A DNA stretch of 64,000 bases from Alphaproteobacteria bacterium (GCA_024640405.1 JAHEFB010000005.1:1-64000), one strand, 5' to 3'. Positions 1-9,701 are shown, counted from the first letter of the stretch. Numbers and translations: made by a program. Notes: generated from the letters alone by a model not told the origin.

Positions 1-3000
1 GGCGATAATCGACCGGCATTACCTTTACAAACTTGGGCAGGTAGGTTTGCCAGTTGTCGAGGATTTCCCGGGCTCGGCCCGAAGCGGTGTAATGCGAATG
101 GTTGCTTATGAGCTGAAACAGCCGTTCAGCGTCATGACTGGTCATGTCGCCCTGCACGTCCACCAGTCCGTGGCTTTCCAGGTCTCCTGACTGATTGGCG
201 ATGCGCTGTTGCAACTCCTCTTCTTCCGGTACCGGTTCGAGATCAACCATTGCCAGATTACAGCGCTGGCGGAAATCACCGGCTTCATCCAGCACGTAGG
301 CGATACCGCCCGACATACCGGCTGCGAAGTTGCGTCCTGTCTGCCCGAGAACCACGACAATGCCGCCGGTCATATATTCACAGCCGTGATCACCGGTGCC
401 CTCGACGACCGCCAGGGCGCCGGAATTGCGAACCGCGAAACGTTCGCCGGCAACACCGTGGAAATAGCACTCACCGGCAATTGCTCCATACAACACCGTA
501 TTACCGACAATGATCGAGTTTTCAGGTACGATCGCAGCCTTTTCAGGCGGACGAACCACCAGCCTGCCGCCTGACAGGCCCTTGCCGACATAGTCATTGG
601 CTTCGCCAATCAGGTCGAGCGTTACTCCCTTGGATACAAATGCCCCGAAACTCTGTCCGGCAGTACCGCGCAGCGTGATGGATATCGTGTCATCGGGAAT
701 GCCGGCATGTCCGTAGCGGCGGGCAATTTCCCCCGACAGCATGGCGCCCGTGGATCTGTCGATATTGCGAATCGGAAGCTCGAAACTGACGGGCTTCTTG
801 TTTTCGAGCGCCGGTGCGGCCTTCTCGATCAGCTGCCGGTCGAGAATTGCCTCAAGATGATGATTCTGGTCCTCGCAATGATAAATGGCGACATCCTTGG
901 ACACGGAAGGTTTTGCGAAAATCTTCGAGAAATCGAGGCCGCGGGCTTTCCAATGCTCGATTGCCTGTTCCTTGTCGAGGAAGTCAGTGCGTCCGATCAT
1001 TTCATCCAGCGTCCTGAAGCCCATGGCCGCCATCAGCTCGCGCACTTCCTCGGCCACGAAGAAGAAGTAATTGATGACGTGCTCCGGCTCTCCGGTAAAT
1101 CGCTTGCGCAATTCAGGATCCTGAGTGGCGACTCCGACCGGGCAGGTATTCAGATGACACTTGCGCATCATGATGCACCCGGCCGCTATCAGTGGCGCGG
1201 TTGCAAAACCAAATTCATCAGCGCCCAGAAGCGCACCTACCACCACATCGCGTCCGGTGCGCAATCCGCCGTCAACCTGAACAGCGATACGGCTGCGCAA
1301 TTCGTTCAAAACCAGCGTCTGCTGGGTTTCGGCAAGCCCGATTTCCCATGGTGAACCCGCATGCTTGATGGAGGTCAGCGGCGAAGCACCCGTGCCACCT
1401 TCGAAGCCGGAAATGGTCAAATGGTCGGCACGTGCCTTGGAGACACCGGCGGCCACCGTTCCCACGCCAACCTCGGAGACCAGCTTCACGGATATGCCGG
1501 CCCTGGAATTGACGTTCTTCAGATCGTAGATAAGCTGCGCCAAATCCTCGATTGAATAAATATCATGGTGAGGCGGAGGCGAGATCAGGCCGACGCCGGG
1601 TGTCGAATAACGCACTGCGGCAATTGTCTTGTCGACCTTGTGGCCGGGCAACTGACCGCCTTCACCGGGTTTTGCCCCTTGCGCCATCTTGATCTGGATC
1701 ATGTCGGAGTTGACCAGATATTCGGTTGTGACACCGAACCGGCCTGACGCAACCTGCTTGATCGCCGAGCGCATGGAATCACCATTGGCCATCGGGTTGA
1801 AGCGATCGGGTTCCTCGCCGCCTTCACCGGTGTTGGACTTGCCGCCGATACGGTTCATCGCCATGGCAAGCGTAGTGTGCGCTTCACGGCTTATCGAGCC
1901 GAATGACATTGCACCGGTTGCAAAACGCTTGACGATTTCAGCAGCAGACTCAACCTTTTCCAGAGGAACCGGTTGTCTGCCCATCTCTTCAGCAGGGCGC
2001 AACCTGAACAAACCCCTGAGCGTCATCAGTTGGTTTGCCTGTTCATTGACCTGTTTGGAGAATGCCCGGTATTTTTCCGGAATATTGCCACGTACCGCGT
2101 GCTGCAGGTCGGCGACTATTTCAGGTCCCCAGACATGTGATTCACCTCGAAAACGGAAGGCATACTCGCCACCGACATCGAGCGCGTTGCGATAGATGGG
2201 AGCGTCGGAAAAGGCCAGTCGATGCCGTTCAACGGTTTCGGTTGCAATTTCCTCGAGCCCGACGCCCTCAACCTGTGTGGAAGTGCCGGTGAAAAAGCGG
2301 GTGACAAATGACTGCTTCAACCCGACGGCATCAAAGATCTGGGCGCCGCAGTAAGACTGATATGTCGAAATGCCCATCTTGGACATAACCTTCAACAGGC
2401 CTTTGTTGATAGCCTTGATATAGCGCTTTGCAGCTTCATCGCGGCTGACTTCCTCTGCCAGTTTCGGCAGCATGTCTGCGATGGTCTCGAATGCGAGGTA
2501 CGGGTTGATGGCTTCCGCGCCAAAGCCTGCCAGAGTCGCAAACTGATGTACTTCGCGGGCCTCGCCGGTTTCAATCACCAGACCGACCGATGTGCGCAAA
2601 CCATTGCGGATCAAATGGTGATGTACGGCCGATGTCGCCAGCAATGACGGGATGGGTATCTGATCCGCAGACACAATTCGATCCGACAGGATGATAATGT
2701 TGTGGCCCTCATGGACCGAGCTTTCAGCGCGTGCACACAGATGGTCCAGCGCCTGCTGCATGCCCAGTGCTCCGTCTGCGGCTGTATAGGTTATATCCAG
2801 GGTGATGGTCAGAAAGTCATTATCCTTGATGTCGCCAATCGCGCGGATTTTTTCCAGATCCTCGTTGGTCAATATCGGTTGCGGCACCTCGAGACGCTTC
2901 TGGCGAGATGTGCCTTTCAGGTCGAGCAGATTTGGTCGCGGACCGATGAAAGACACCAAAGACATGACCAGTTCTTCACGGATCGGATCGATCGGCGGGT

Positions 3001-4627
3001 TGGTAACCTGTGCAAACAACTGTTTGAAATAGGTGTGCAACAGTTTTGGTCTGGAAGACAAAGCCGAGATCGGGGTGTCGGAACCCATGGAACCGATGGC
3101 TTCCTGACCGGTCTGTGCCATTGGCGCAAGCAGGAATTTCAGGTCTTCCTGGGTGTATCCAAAGGCCTGCTGGCGGTCGAGCAGTGCAACATTTGTCTGT
3201 GGCGCGCGTGGCTTTGAAGCCGGCATGTCCTTGAGGAGCACCTGGGTACTGTCAAGCCATTCACGATAGGGATGCTTGGCTGACAGGGTGTCCTTGAGTT
3301 CTTCGTCGGAAATGATGCGTTTTTCTTCCAGGTCGATCAGCAGCATCTTTCCGGGCTGCAAGCGCCATTTGGTGGTGATGCTCTCTTCGGCGAATTCCAG
3401 CACGCCCATTTCGGATGCAAGCAGTACAAAGCCGTCATCAGTCACCAGGTAACGAGCCGGGCGTAGTCCGTTGCGGTCCAGCGTTGCGCCGATCTGGCGA
3501 CCGTTGGTGAACGCAATCGCTGCCGGTCCGTCCCACGGCTCCATCAGGGCGGCATGGTATTCGTAAAACGAGCGGCGGTTTTCATCCATAAGCGGGTTGC
3601 CGGCCCAGGCCTCGGGGATCAACATCATCATGGCATGAGACATCGGGTAGCCGGCAAACTGCAACAACTCCAGCGCGTTGTCGAAGCATGCAGAATCTGA
3701 CTGGCCTTCATAGGATATTGGCCACAGTTTCTCCATGTCCGCTCCGAACAGGTCAGAACTCATGGTGGCGTAGCGCGCTTCCATCCAGTTGTAATTGCCC
3801 CGCAGGGTATTGATTTCGCCATTATGACAAATCATCCGGTAAGGGTGCGCCAGCGGCCACGAGGGGAATGTGTTGGTTGAAAATCGCTGATGTACCAGCG
3901 CCAGGGCGGACGTCACCCTGGGATTTTTCAGGTCTGTATAATAGTCGCCGAGGTTTATGCCGAGCACCAGGCCCTTGTAGATAATGGTATCCGGTGACAT
4001 GGATACGACATAGTATCCGGAACTGTCAGTATCGGTAATGGCTGTTACGCGGTTGGAGACCACCTTTCGCATTACAAACAACTTGCGGGCAAAGGCCAGC
4101 GGATCGCTATCGTTGAAACCCGGTCCGCGGGCAACGAAAACCTGGCGGTGAAACGGTTCAGTGGGACGGACCGATGTGCCCAGTACATCCGGATTAACGG
4201 GTACATCGCGCCATCCCAGGACTTCCAGATTTTCCTCAAGTGCGGCCTTGGCGAAGATCTGCTCGATCCGTTCACGCACAGCCGGATCACGCGGCAGGAA
4301 TACAAAGCCCACACCATAGTCTCCGGCATCTGGCAATTCGAAACCCAGCCGTGTTGCTTCAGATGCAAAGAATTCGTGCGGGATCTGCAGCAGTATGCCT
4401 GCGCCATCTCCTGCTTTTGGATCGGCACCTACGGCACCGCGATGTTCGAGGTTCTCGAGAATTCGCAGTCCGTCGGCAACAACCCGGTGGCTCTTGTCAT
4501 TATTGATATTGGCAATCATGCCGATACCGCAGGCGTCATGCTCGTTGACTGGATCATAAAGACCGGTTTTTGCGGGCAGTCCGGCCTGGGTCAAAGCCTT
4601 CGAGCGTGCAGAAACTTGGTTTGTCAT
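1..4627 (-). CDS. gltB: Glutamate synthase (NADPH/ferredoxin) large subunit, 3' end cut by window edge
   Basis: Catalyses the reductive transfer of the glutamine amide nitrogen to 2-oxoglutarate in the GS-GOGAT ammonium assimilation pathway. The reverse-strand reading frame is open from the ATG at 4627 to the window edge (about 1542 codons seen). An N-terminal propeptide precedes the nucleophile Cys33 in the motif HDACGIGM, typical of class II glutamine amidotransferases. The [3Fe-4S] cysteines are visible around 1140-1190 in the order CIMMRKC then CPVG. At the edge the frame reads [14 protein letters not shown], which is the usual extreme C-terminus, so only a short tail (roughly 15-20 residues) should be missing. 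The small subunit gltD, if adjacent, would lie left of the window. Confidence is high from length and motifs. Confidence 0.97.
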   Translation of the reverse strand, partial: MTNQVSARSKALTQAGLPAKTGLYDPVNEHDACGIGMIANINNDKSHRVVADGLRILENLEHRGAVGADPKAGDGAGILLQIPHEFFASEATRLGFELPDAGDYGVGFVFLPRDPAVRERIEQIFAKAALEENLEVLGWRDVPVNPDVLGTSVRPTEPFHRQVFVARGPGFNDSDPLAFARKLFVMRKVVSNRVTAITDTDSSGYYVVSMSPDTIIYKGLVLGINLGDYYTDLKNPRVTSALALVHQRFSTNTFPSWPLAHPYRMICHNGEINTLRGNYNWMEARYATMSSDLFGADMEKLWPISYEGQSDSACFDNALELLQFAGYPMSHAMMMLIPEAWAGNPLMDENRRSFYEYHAALMEPWDGPAAIAFTNGRQIGATLDRNGLRPARYLVTDDGFVLLASEMGVLEFAEESITTKWRLQPGKMLLIDLEEKRIISDEELKDTLSAKHPYREWLDSTQVLLKDMPASKPRAPQTNVALLDRQQAFGYTQEDLKFLLAPMAQTGQEAIGSMGSDTPISALSSRPKLLHTYFKQLFAQVTNPPIDPIREELVMSLVSFIGPRPNLLDLKGTSRQKRLEVPQPILTNEDLEKIRAIGDIKDNDFLTITLDITYTAADGALGMQQALDHLCARAESSVHEGHNIIILSDRIVSADQIPIPSLLATSAVHHHLIRNGLRTSVGLVIETGEAREVHQFATLAGFGAEAINPYLAFETIADMLPKLAEEVSRDEAAKRYIKAINKGLLKVMSKMGISTYQSYCGAQIFDAVGLKQSFVTRFFTGTSTQVEGVGLEEIATETVERHRLAFSDAPIYRNALDVGGEYAFRFRGESHVWGPEIVADLQHAVRGNIPEKYRAFSKQVNEQANQLMTLRGLFRLRPAEEMGRQPVPLEKVESAAEIVKRFATGAMSFGSISREAHTTLAMAMNRIGGKSNTGEGGEEPDRFNPMANGDSMRSAIKQVASGRFGVTTEYLVNSDMIQIKMAQGAKPGEGGQLPGHKVDKTIAAVRYSTPGVGLISPPPHHDIYSIEDLAQLIYDLKNVNSRAGISVKLVSEVGVGTVAAGVSKARADHLTISGFEGGTGASPLTSIKHAGSPWEIGLAETQQTLVLNELRSRIAVQVDGGLRTGRDVVVGALLGADEFGFATAPLIAAGCIMMRKCHLNTCPVGVATQDPELRKRFTGEPEHVINYFFFVAEEVRELMAAMGFRTLDEMIGRTDFLDKEQAIEHWKARGLDFSKIFAKPSVSKDVAIYHCEDQNHHLEAILDRQLIEKAAPALENKKPVSFELPIRNIDRSTGAMLSGEIARRYGHAGIPDDTISITLRGTAGQSFGAFVSKGVTLDLIGEANDYVGKGLSGGRLVVRPPEKAAIVPENSIIVGNTVLYGAIAGECYFHGVAGERFAVRNSGALAVVEGTGDHGCEYMTGGIVVVLGQTGRNFAAGMSGGIAYVLDEAGDFRQRCNLAMVDLEPVPEEEELQQRIANQSGDLESHGLVDVQGDMTSHDAERLFQLISNHSHYTASGRAREILDNWQTYLPKFVKVMPVDYR

Positions 4628-5143
4628 ATCCGGCCATCCTTGCCTGTCTTGCGCATGGTGGCCGTTCGTACCGGACGAAGACCGCACAGCGCGGGTGTAG
4701 AACTCAAATTTCAGGGAATTAAGGAGAGTGTCTGGTGAAGAAACGGTTCCGGATCAAACAGACCTAAGTCCGGTTTCTCGCTATTCATCTACAACGTCCC
4801 GCCTGCAAATCCCTCCACATTTTTGGGAGAACTGCGTAGGTGACGATCTAGCTGCGTTTGAGCGTCGTGCGTTTTCCCGGGGTCGGGCAGACCGTGCCCT
4901 GACGTTTCTGTTTGGTTCTTGCCGTCATCGTGCCTGCTGCTCGATCTTTTCGGTGGCCTGCCACAATTTAGGTCAGTTTTGCTGACCTAAACTGCGAGTG
5001 TCTTGCCAGAAAACCGTCCAATATGCAAGCGGTCTTGGTGCCAGAGGTGTCAGTTCATTTGAATTCTGTCGGGTGTGCCGGGCTTGTTTACTGTGGTAGT
5101 CAGATGGCAACAACACAGCTGGCTGCGGATTCGGGGTTACGAG
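4628..5143. other. Intergenic region between gltB and ltaE with a perfect 10-bp inverted repeat
   Basis: This 516-bp stretch separates two divergent genes and must hold both promoters. The open frames in it have no recognisable protein character. The one clear structure is TTTAGGTCAG at 4967-4976 and CTGACCTAAA at 4982-4991, separated by five bases. It lacks a T-run, so an operator for a dimeric regulator is more likely than a terminator. No regulator can be named. Confidence 0.5.
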
Positions 5144-6208
5144 ATGAATTTTGGAAGTGATAATGTCTGTGGCGTCCACCCGGCTATCATGGATGCGATC
5201 ATGGCTGCCAATTCCGGCACTCAGGGTTCTTACGGAAACGATGTATTTACCCGCAAGGCTCAAGAACAACTGTCTGAAGTGTTCGAGTGTGACCTGGAAG
5301 CGTTTCTGGTGTCCAATGGTACTGCTGCCAACGGGTTGTGTCTGGCTGCCATGGTTCCGCCATACGGAGCCGTCATCTGTCATGGTGACGCTCACATTCT
5401 GGTGGACGAATGCGGTTCACCTGAACTCATGACCGGTGGCGCCAAGCTGATTGGCAGCAATGATCCGATGGGCAAGCTGAAGCTGGAAAGCCTTGAAAGA
5501 ATACTCAACGGCTTTACCCGTGGCGAGCATGACCCGAAACCCAAGGCGGTTTCGGTGACCCAGGCCACAGAGCATGGTACGATTTATTCGGTGAACGAAA
5601 TTGCAGCGATTGCAGACCTTGCGCACGCGCGTGGCATGAAACTGCACATGGATGGTGCCCGCTTTGCCAATGCGCTTGTTTCGCTGGGCTGTACCCCGGC
5701 AGAAATGACCTGGAAATCAGGCGTCGATGCCTTGTCGTTCGGATGTACCAAAAACGGGGCCATGATGGTGGAAGCGGTGATATTCTTCGACAGGACGCTC
5801 GCGGCGGATTTTTCTCACCGGCGCATGCGGGCCGCGCAATTGTTGTCGAAGGGCCGGTATCTTGGTGCGCAGATGAACGCATATCTGGAAAATGACCTGT
5901 GGCTGGACAATGCCCGTCACGCAAATGCCATGGCCAGCTACCTGAGTGCCGCCCTTGAGGCGACCGGCAGGATGCGGATACCGTTGCCGACCCAGGCCAA
6001 CGAAGTTTTTCCGATCATGCCAAGGGCCTTGTTTGAACTGTTGTTGTCAAAGGGTGTCGTGAGCTATCGATGGCCGGGTCAGGGGCCGGGCAATGATGCG
6101 GCCGGAGAAGGTGAAGTGTTTGTGCGCTTTGTATGTTCGTTCATGACAAGCAAAACCGATTGCGATGCACTGGTAAGAGAGGTTGAGGCATGGAACGGCG
6201 TGGTCTGA
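5144..6208 (+). CDS. ltaE: Low-specificity L-threonine aldolase family (PLP-dependent)
   Basis: Cleaves L-threonine or L-allo-threonine to glycine and acetaldehyde in the cytoplasm, using pyridoxal phosphate. The protein is about 354 residues from the ATG at 5144, which is preferred to the upstream in-frame start at 5075 because the family begins with a short MNFGSDN-like segment. Visible family features are the N-terminal SDNVCGVHPAIMDA region, the HMDGARFANA segment (PLP contact Asp and Arg), and the PLP-binding lysine in SFGCTKNGAM. Length fits the family. The downstream exported-protein gene overlaps its 3' end by 19 bases, suggesting co-transcription. Exact substrate stereopreference cannot be told from sequence. 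Confidence 0.9.
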   Translation: MNFGSDNVCGVHPAIMDAIMAANSGTQGSYGNDVFTRKAQEQLSEVFECDLEAFLVSNGTAANGLCLAAMVPPYGAVICHGDAHILVDECGSPELMTGGAKLIGSNDPMGKLKLESLERILNGFTRGEHDPKPKAVSVTQATEHGTIYSVNEIAAIADLAHARGMKLHMDGARFANALVSLGCTPAEMTWKSGVDALSFGCTKNGAMMVEAVIFFDRTLAADFSHRRMRAAQLLSKGRYLGAQMNAYLENDLWLDNARHANAMASYLSAALEATGRMRIPLPTQANEVFPIMPRALFELLLSKGVVSYRWPGQGPGNDAAGEGEVFVRFVCSFMTSKTDCDALVREVEAWNGVV

Positions 6209-6579
6209 TATTGCTGCTGGCGGGGTTGGCCAGTGTTGTAGTGTTGCCGCAATTGCCGGCCAGGGCCGGTTCCGGCTATCTCTACTATGGCAATCCCGGT
6301 TACAACCCCTACAGATATCCATATCCTGATCGCGACGGATATGCGCGGTTTGATCTCAATTGTGTGGAAGCCGGCAGATTGCTGCGTGATGAGGGATTTC
6401 AGGTTATCGATGCCATCCGTTGCAAAATGGAGTTGCCATTCGTTTATCTGGCTGTTCGCGACAGAAAGCGGTTCCGGGTGACGATCAGCCAGTTTGACGG
6501 TGTAATTTTATCGGTCGAGCCGGCGGACTACAAATCGCGCAAGGCCCGCAAGAAACGCCGCAAACGGAAAAGGAATTAG
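6190..6579 (+). CDS. Small exported protein with a lysine/arginine-rich tail, function unknown
   Basis: A 129-residue protein with a clear signal peptide (MERRG, a leucine/valine core, then a PARA-like cleavage region near residue 26). A tyrosine/proline/glycine segment follows, then a compact domain of about 60 residues (LLRDEGFQVIDAI to DGVILSVEP) that loosely resembles PepSY-type folds. The last 15 residues are almost all Lys and Arg. It overlaps the threonine aldolase gene by 19 bases. Its stop codon TAG at 6577-6579 is the left copy of the apparent 3-bp target duplication of a MITE-like element, so the C-terminus may have been altered by that insertion. No function is assigned. Confidence 0.7.
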   Translation: MERRGLILLLAGLASVVVLPQLPARAGSGYLYYGNPGYNPYRYPYPDRDGYARFDLNCVEAGRLLRDEGFQVIDAIRCKMELPFVYLAVRDRKRFRVTISQFDGVILSVEPADYKSRKARKKRRKRKRN

Positions 6580-6756
6580 GATCAGGACTCACTAATATTA
6601 TGCAATTCTGTTTTCCTTCAAACCCGAAGGGCGGGGTCTATTTTGCCCCTGACAGCGTTGAAAGGCCTTGAAAACCGGATGCTTTCCTTCGACCTTTCGC
6701 CTTGCCAGAAGCAAAACATCCTCCCGCAGAATGAATAAGATTAGTGAGCCCTGACC
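6580..6756. mobile_element. 177-bp MITE-like non-autonomous element with about 30-bp terminal inverted repeats
   Basis: The left end reads GATCAGGACTCACTAAT and continues ATTATGCAATTCTG. The right end, read in reverse, is GGTCAGGGCTCACTAAT then CTTATTCATTCTG. The two termini agree at 26 of about 31 aligned positions. The trinucleotide TAG stands immediately outside both ends (6577-6579 and 6757-6759), consistent with a target-site duplication. The interior contains no plausible gene, so a transposase would have to act in trans. The IS family is not assigned with confidence; a 3-bp duplication is compatible with IS5-type relatives. Confidence 0.75.
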
Positions 6757-6758
6757 TA

Positions 6759-6784
6759 GGGCGCCAGGGAAGTCCCCGGCGCCC
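6759..6784. terminator. GC-rich hairpin between the MITE and hsp20, possible weak terminator
   Basis: GGGCGCC at 6759-6765 pairs with GGCGCCC at 6778-6784 around a 12-base loop. It lies just downstream of the hsp20 stop codon on the reverse strand, where a terminator is expected, but no T-run follows on either strand. Confidence 0.35.
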
Positions 6785-6809
6785 CGTTTCATCCGAAAAA
6801 CCTGCCTGT

Positions 6810-7262
6810 TCAGGCGGCTTTCTTTTCTTCGATCAGTTTTGCTGACTTTCCGGCACCCTTGATCTCGACGGTGCGTGGTTTCATGGCTTCGGGAAGCTCA
6901 CGCTTGAGGTCAATGTGCAGCAGACCGTTTTCGATTTCGGCGCCAGTTACTTCAACATGATCAGCAAGTTGGAAGCGGCGGTCGAAATTGCGCGCTGCGA
7001 TGCCCTGATGCAGGAAGTTGGCCTGCTCGACACGTTCCGACTTCTGTCCAGTGACGGTCAAGGAGTGGCTTTTCACCTCGATATCCAGCTCGTCAGGGGT
7101 AAATCCGGCTACTGCCATGGTGATGCGGTAGGTGTCTTCGCCAGTGCGTTCGATGTTGTAAGGCGGGTAAGTTGGCGTATCTACGGTATTTACTTCGTCC
7201 AGCATCTTTGCGAGACGGTCAAAACCAACACCAGTGCGATAAAGTGGAGTCAAATCAAACAT
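6810..7262 (-). CDS. Hsp20 / IbpA-type small heat-shock protein
   Basis: ATP-independent holdase chaperone of the alpha-crystallin family, cytoplasmic. The 150-residue protein starts MFDLTPLYRTGVGFDRL, a start typical of rhizobial class A small Hsps. It contains an alpha-crystallin domain (YRITMAVAGFTPDELDIEVK to ENGLLHIDLKRELPE) and a C-terminal extension ending in EEKKAA. The ATG at 7262 is chosen over upstream in-frame ATGs because AAGGA at 7271-7275 lies eight bases before it, whereas the next ATG upstream overlaps that Shine-Dalgarno sequence. The 5' leader has the layout of a ROSE thermometer (separate entry), which would explain heat induction. Confidence 0.95.
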   Translation of the reverse strand: MFDLTPLYRTGVGFDRLAKMLDEVNTVDTPTYPPYNIERTGEDTYRITMAVAGFTPDELDIEVKSHSLTVTGQKSERVEQANFLHQGIAARNFDRRFQLADHVEVTGAEIENGLLHIDLKRELPEAMKPRTVEIKGAGKSAKLIEEKKAA

Positions 7263-7330
7263 TTTGGTCATCCTTTCCATAAGCGATGTCATTTGTTCAC
7301 GCGCTCTCCCGCAACCCGGGCAGAGCGTCT
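7263..7330 (-). promoter_or_regulatory. ROSE-like RNA thermometer in the hsp20 leader
   Basis: In the reverse-strand transcript, CAUCGCU (7288-7282) can pair with AGGAUG (7274-7269), leaving one bulged G and sequestering the Shine-Dalgarno AGGA. UCGCU fits the UYGCU signature that defines ROSE elements, in which the bulged G makes the helix heat-labile. The loop is the seven bases UAUGGAA. Immediately upstream there is a more stable hairpin: CGCTCT at 7302-7307 with AGAGCG at 7322-7327, and CCCG at 7308-7311 with CGGG at 7317-7320. That stable hairpin followed by a labile SD hairpin is the standard ROSE arrangement before small Hsp genes of rhizobia and relatives. The structure is read by eye, not computed. 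Confidence 0.7.
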
Positions 7331-7511
7331 GTCAGTCGTATGGACCCATAATGGCGTCCACGAATGTTATTTAGGGAACCTGATTTCGGTTTCAAGACCC
7401 GAATTGGTGTGCATTTTTCTTGCTGCAAATCACCGCCTGGTTTGCCTACTATGCAGAAGACAGGTTGTGCGGCACATGGTGCAGCGCCCGTTCAGGGGTT
7501 TAACCGGAGGA

Positions 7512-8471
7512 ATGGCAGCCAGTATGGCAGAGGATTTTGTATTGGTTGCCGGCAATCCCGTGCCCGCCAATGCCAGTTGCGGGTATCTGGAAGTCTCGCC
7601 GAAGCTCAAGGTGCGCTACGGGCTGTTTCCCGCGCAAGGCAATGTTCGTGGCACCGTGTGCCTGCTTCAGGGCCGCGGCGAATGCATGGAGCGCAACTTT
7701 GAAACCATTCGGAATTTGACCGAGCGCGGTTTTCAGGTGGCTTCCCTGGACTGGCGCGGGCAGGGCGGCTCTCCTGCGGGAAACGGTGGTCTCAGGCACG
7801 GGCATGTCACAAGCTTTTCGCACTATCTGTCTGATTTCACGAAATTCATGACTGAAGTCGTGCTGCCGGATTGCCGTCCACCCTACATCATGCTCGGCAA
7901 TTCGATGGGCGGGCATATCGGACTGCGGGTCATCGCCAGGCACAACTGGTTTGCTGCGGCCGTCATGGTGGCGCCGCTGGTCGATATTCCAAGTACCCGG
8001 CTGCCCAGGTGGCTGAAAATTTTGATTGTCATGGCCATGACAAGCCTGGGACTTGGCAGGCTCAAGGTGCCGTTTCACGGCTCCCGATTGCCGGTAGCTG
8101 AGGACTTTGCCAAAAACCCTCTGACAACCGACAGGACACGGTTCATGCGAAACATGAGACTGTGGCAGGAAGCGCCGCAACTGTCTGCCATCGCGCCGAC
8201 GGTTGGTTGGGTGAACTCGGCGCTGGTTTCGTGCAGGAAACTTCGATCTCTCAATGATACGACACCATTGCGTTGCCCGGCGCTGCTGGTTCTGGCCGGC
8301 AATGATACCGTGGTTGCCAATGAGGCGATTCAGCAGTTTGCGCGATATGTGCCAGGTGCTGTCACCCTGTCCATCAATGGTGCAAAACACGACATCCTCG
8401 CTGAGGGCGATACATTTCGTGACCAGTTCTTTGCAGCATTTGATGCCTTTGTGGCGGACAGGCTGGATTAG
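7512..8471 (+). CDS. Alpha/beta hydrolase, lysophospholipase-like (serine aminopeptidase S33 type)
   Basis: A hydrolase of about 319 residues, probably acting on lysophospholipids or other monoacyl esters. The nucleophile motif GNSMGG (GxSxG) is visible in YIMLGNSMGGHIG. The acid is likely Asp in LAGNDTVV and the base His in INGAKHDIL. The oxyanion region LLQGRGECMERN and the DWRGQGGS segment are typical of PldB-like monoacylglycerol lipases. Two ATG codons, 7512 and 7524, compete as start. GGAGG at 7506-7510 lies one base before the first and 13 before the second, so neither spacing is ideal. The gene faces hisN convergently with a 53-bp gap. Confidence 0.85.
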   Translation: MAASMAEDFVLVAGNPVPANASCGYLEVSPKLKVRYGLFPAQGNVRGTVCLLQGRGECMERNFETIRNLTERGFQVASLDWRGQGGSPAGNGGLRHGHVTSFSHYLSDFTKFMTEVVLPDCRPPYIMLGNSMGGHIGLRVIARHNWFAAAVMVAPLVDIPSTRLPRWLKILIVMAMTSLGLGRLKVPFHGSRLPVAEDFAKNPLTTDRTRFMRNMRLWQEAPQLSAIAPTVGWVNSALVSCRKLRSLNDTTPLRCPALLVLAGNDTVVANEAIQQFARYVPGAVTLSINGAKHDILAEGDTFRDQFFAAFDAFVADRLD

Positions 8472-8524
8472 AGCGAACCGGGGTTAAATGATCCGGTTTA
8501 ACAGCTGCTCGCTTGGCTGCTGGT

Positions 8525-9331
8525 TCAGGCCAGCAGCGCCATTGCCTGTTCATGCAGCGCCTTGTTGCCTGCAACCAGAATGTCGCCGCCGTCGCTGGCA
8601 TCGCTGCCGTCCCAGGTTGTGACGATACCGCCGGCACCCTCGATGACCGGAATCAGGGCTGCTATGTCATATGATTGCAAGCCGGTGTCGAGGCTGATGC
8701 CCAACTGACCGGCGGCTGTCATGCAGTGGAAGTAGGAGTCTGCATCGTAACGCAGGCTTTGAACCGCGTTTTCAATGCGCATCAGGCGTTCGTGATGTCC
8801 GTGTTTTCGATATAGTGATGGTGCTGTTGTGCCTGCCAGCACCCTGGCGATGTCGGTTTCGGTCGTGCAGCGCAATTCACGCTTCTGGTTTGCGTGCAAC
8901 AGGTGCGCGCCCTGATTGCTTCCCGCAAATATTTCACCCGTGACAGGCTGGGCTGCAACACCTACAACCATGCTGCCTTTGTGCTTTAAACCGACCAATG
9001 TCATCCATGTGGGGGTACCGCAAATATAGCTGCGGGTACCGTCAATCGGATCCAGTATCCAGGTGAAGTCGCTTCGACCGATTTTCACGCCGAACTCTTC
9101 GCCGTAAATCCCGTGATCGGGATATCGCTTCTCTATCATGTCGCGCAGGACTTCTTCCGCCGCGCGATCAGCATGAGTGACCGGATCAAAACCGCCGGTC
9201 TGCTTGTTATCTACCGCCACGGCGGTCCGGAACAGGGGCAGTGTAATGGGTATTGTTGCCTCCGCCAGTTCAATGGCAAACGCCAGGAGTGCTTGTGTCA
9301 ACTTGTCGGATGGAGCTTGGTCAGGCAGCAT
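8525..9331 (-). CDS. hisN: Histidinol-phosphatase / inositol monophosphatase family protein (HisN type)
   Basis: Mg-dependent phosphatase of the IMPase superfamily; in many Alphaproteobacteria and Actinobacteria this type dephosphorylates L-histidinol phosphate in histidine biosynthesis. The 268-residue protein shows the metal-binding residues in HADRAAEE, GEEFG and DPIDGTRSY, and the distal Asp motif appears as SYDIAALIPVIEGAGG (Tyr instead of the usual Trp before Asp). Length fits the family. The start ATG at 9331 is taken. Inositol phosphatase activity cannot be excluded; no his genes are adjacent. Confidence 0.85.
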   Translation of the reverse strand: MLPDQAPSDKLTQALLAFAIELAEATIPITLPLFRTAVAVDNKQTGGFDPVTHADRAAEEVLRDMIEKRYPDHGIYGEEFGVKIGRSDFTWILDPIDGTRSYICGTPTWMTLVGLKHKGSMVVGVAAQPVTGEIFAGSNQGAHLLHANQKRELRCTTETDIARVLAGTTAPSLYRKHGHHERLMRIENAVQSLRYDADSYFHCMTAAGQLGISLDTGLQSYDIAALIPVIEGAGGIVTTWDGSDASDGGDILVAGNKALHEQAMALLA

Positions 9332-9583
9332 GGATCAGGGGTCCTATTTATATTGCAGTTGCACACTAGGCAGGCAATTCATCTGTTTTGAGCTATGCAT
9401 TTGGTGCATTACTGGAATGCGAGTGAAGGACTTTTATGCACCGGAACACACCATTGTTCAAATAAAAATGTTTAATATCATATAATTAATACCATACCGT
9501 GATTATCGTTTTCTGCAATGGCCCAAATTATTTTTCTCGAAACAGCCTTGAAATTTTCACTGTGCAGTGCAATATAGTCCGTA
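9332..9583. other. Intergenic region upstream of hisN and of a candidate small RNA
   Basis: An AT-rich stretch with no credible gene. TTGAAA at 9548-9553 and TATAGT at 9573-9578 (19-bp spacing) could be the promoter for the RNA that begins near 9584. The hisN promoter must also lie here, on the reverse strand, but no clear match was seen. Confidence 0.4.
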
Positions 9584-9683
9584 GTGATTGCGAGAGATTG
9601 TTCCCTCATTATCACTTGCCCTTTTTAGGGCGTTTCCTCCCTAGACTTGGGCCGCCGTGCTTTCGTACGTGCGGCCCTTTTTT
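9584..9683 (+). ncRNA. Candidate trans-acting small RNA with an anti-Shine-Dalgarno stretch and intrinsic terminator
   Basis: Three hairpins lie in a row with no open reading frame. Hairpin 1 is GTGAT (9584-9588) plus GAG (9592-9594) with CTC (9605-9607) plus ATCAC (9611-9615). Hairpin 2 is GCCCT (9618-9622) with AGGGC (9627-9631) around TTTT. Hairpin 3 is the terminator. Between hairpins 2 and 3 the transcript has the unpaired run UUUCCUCCCU (9633-9642), complementary to Shine-Dalgarno sequences; a second C-rich run sits in loop 1. This design resembles alphaproteobacterial sRNAs that mask ribosome-binding sites, such as the alpha-r14 family, although membership is not established. A promoter-like element lies just upstream. 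Confidence 0.6.
9649..9683 (+). terminator. Strong rho-independent terminator with no upstream gene
   Basis: GGGCCGC at 9649-9655 pairs with GCGGCCC at 9671-9677 and is followed by six T residues (9678-9683) on the plus strand only. No plus-strand coding gene precedes it within 1 kb (the nearest ends at 8471 and faces hisN), so it most likely terminates the small RNA. Confidence 0.85.
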
Positions 9684-9701
9684 CTGCCTGATGGCTGACG
9701 A

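Noticed and set aside
4728..4985. 85-residue ORF between gltB and ltaE
   Set aside because: No protein-like composition or family, and it ends in the inverted repeat at 4967-4991; probably chance.
6915..7511. N-terminal extension of the lysophospholipase-like gene
   Set aside because: The extra 199 codons are antisense to hsp20 and its leader and lack alpha/beta hydrolase character.
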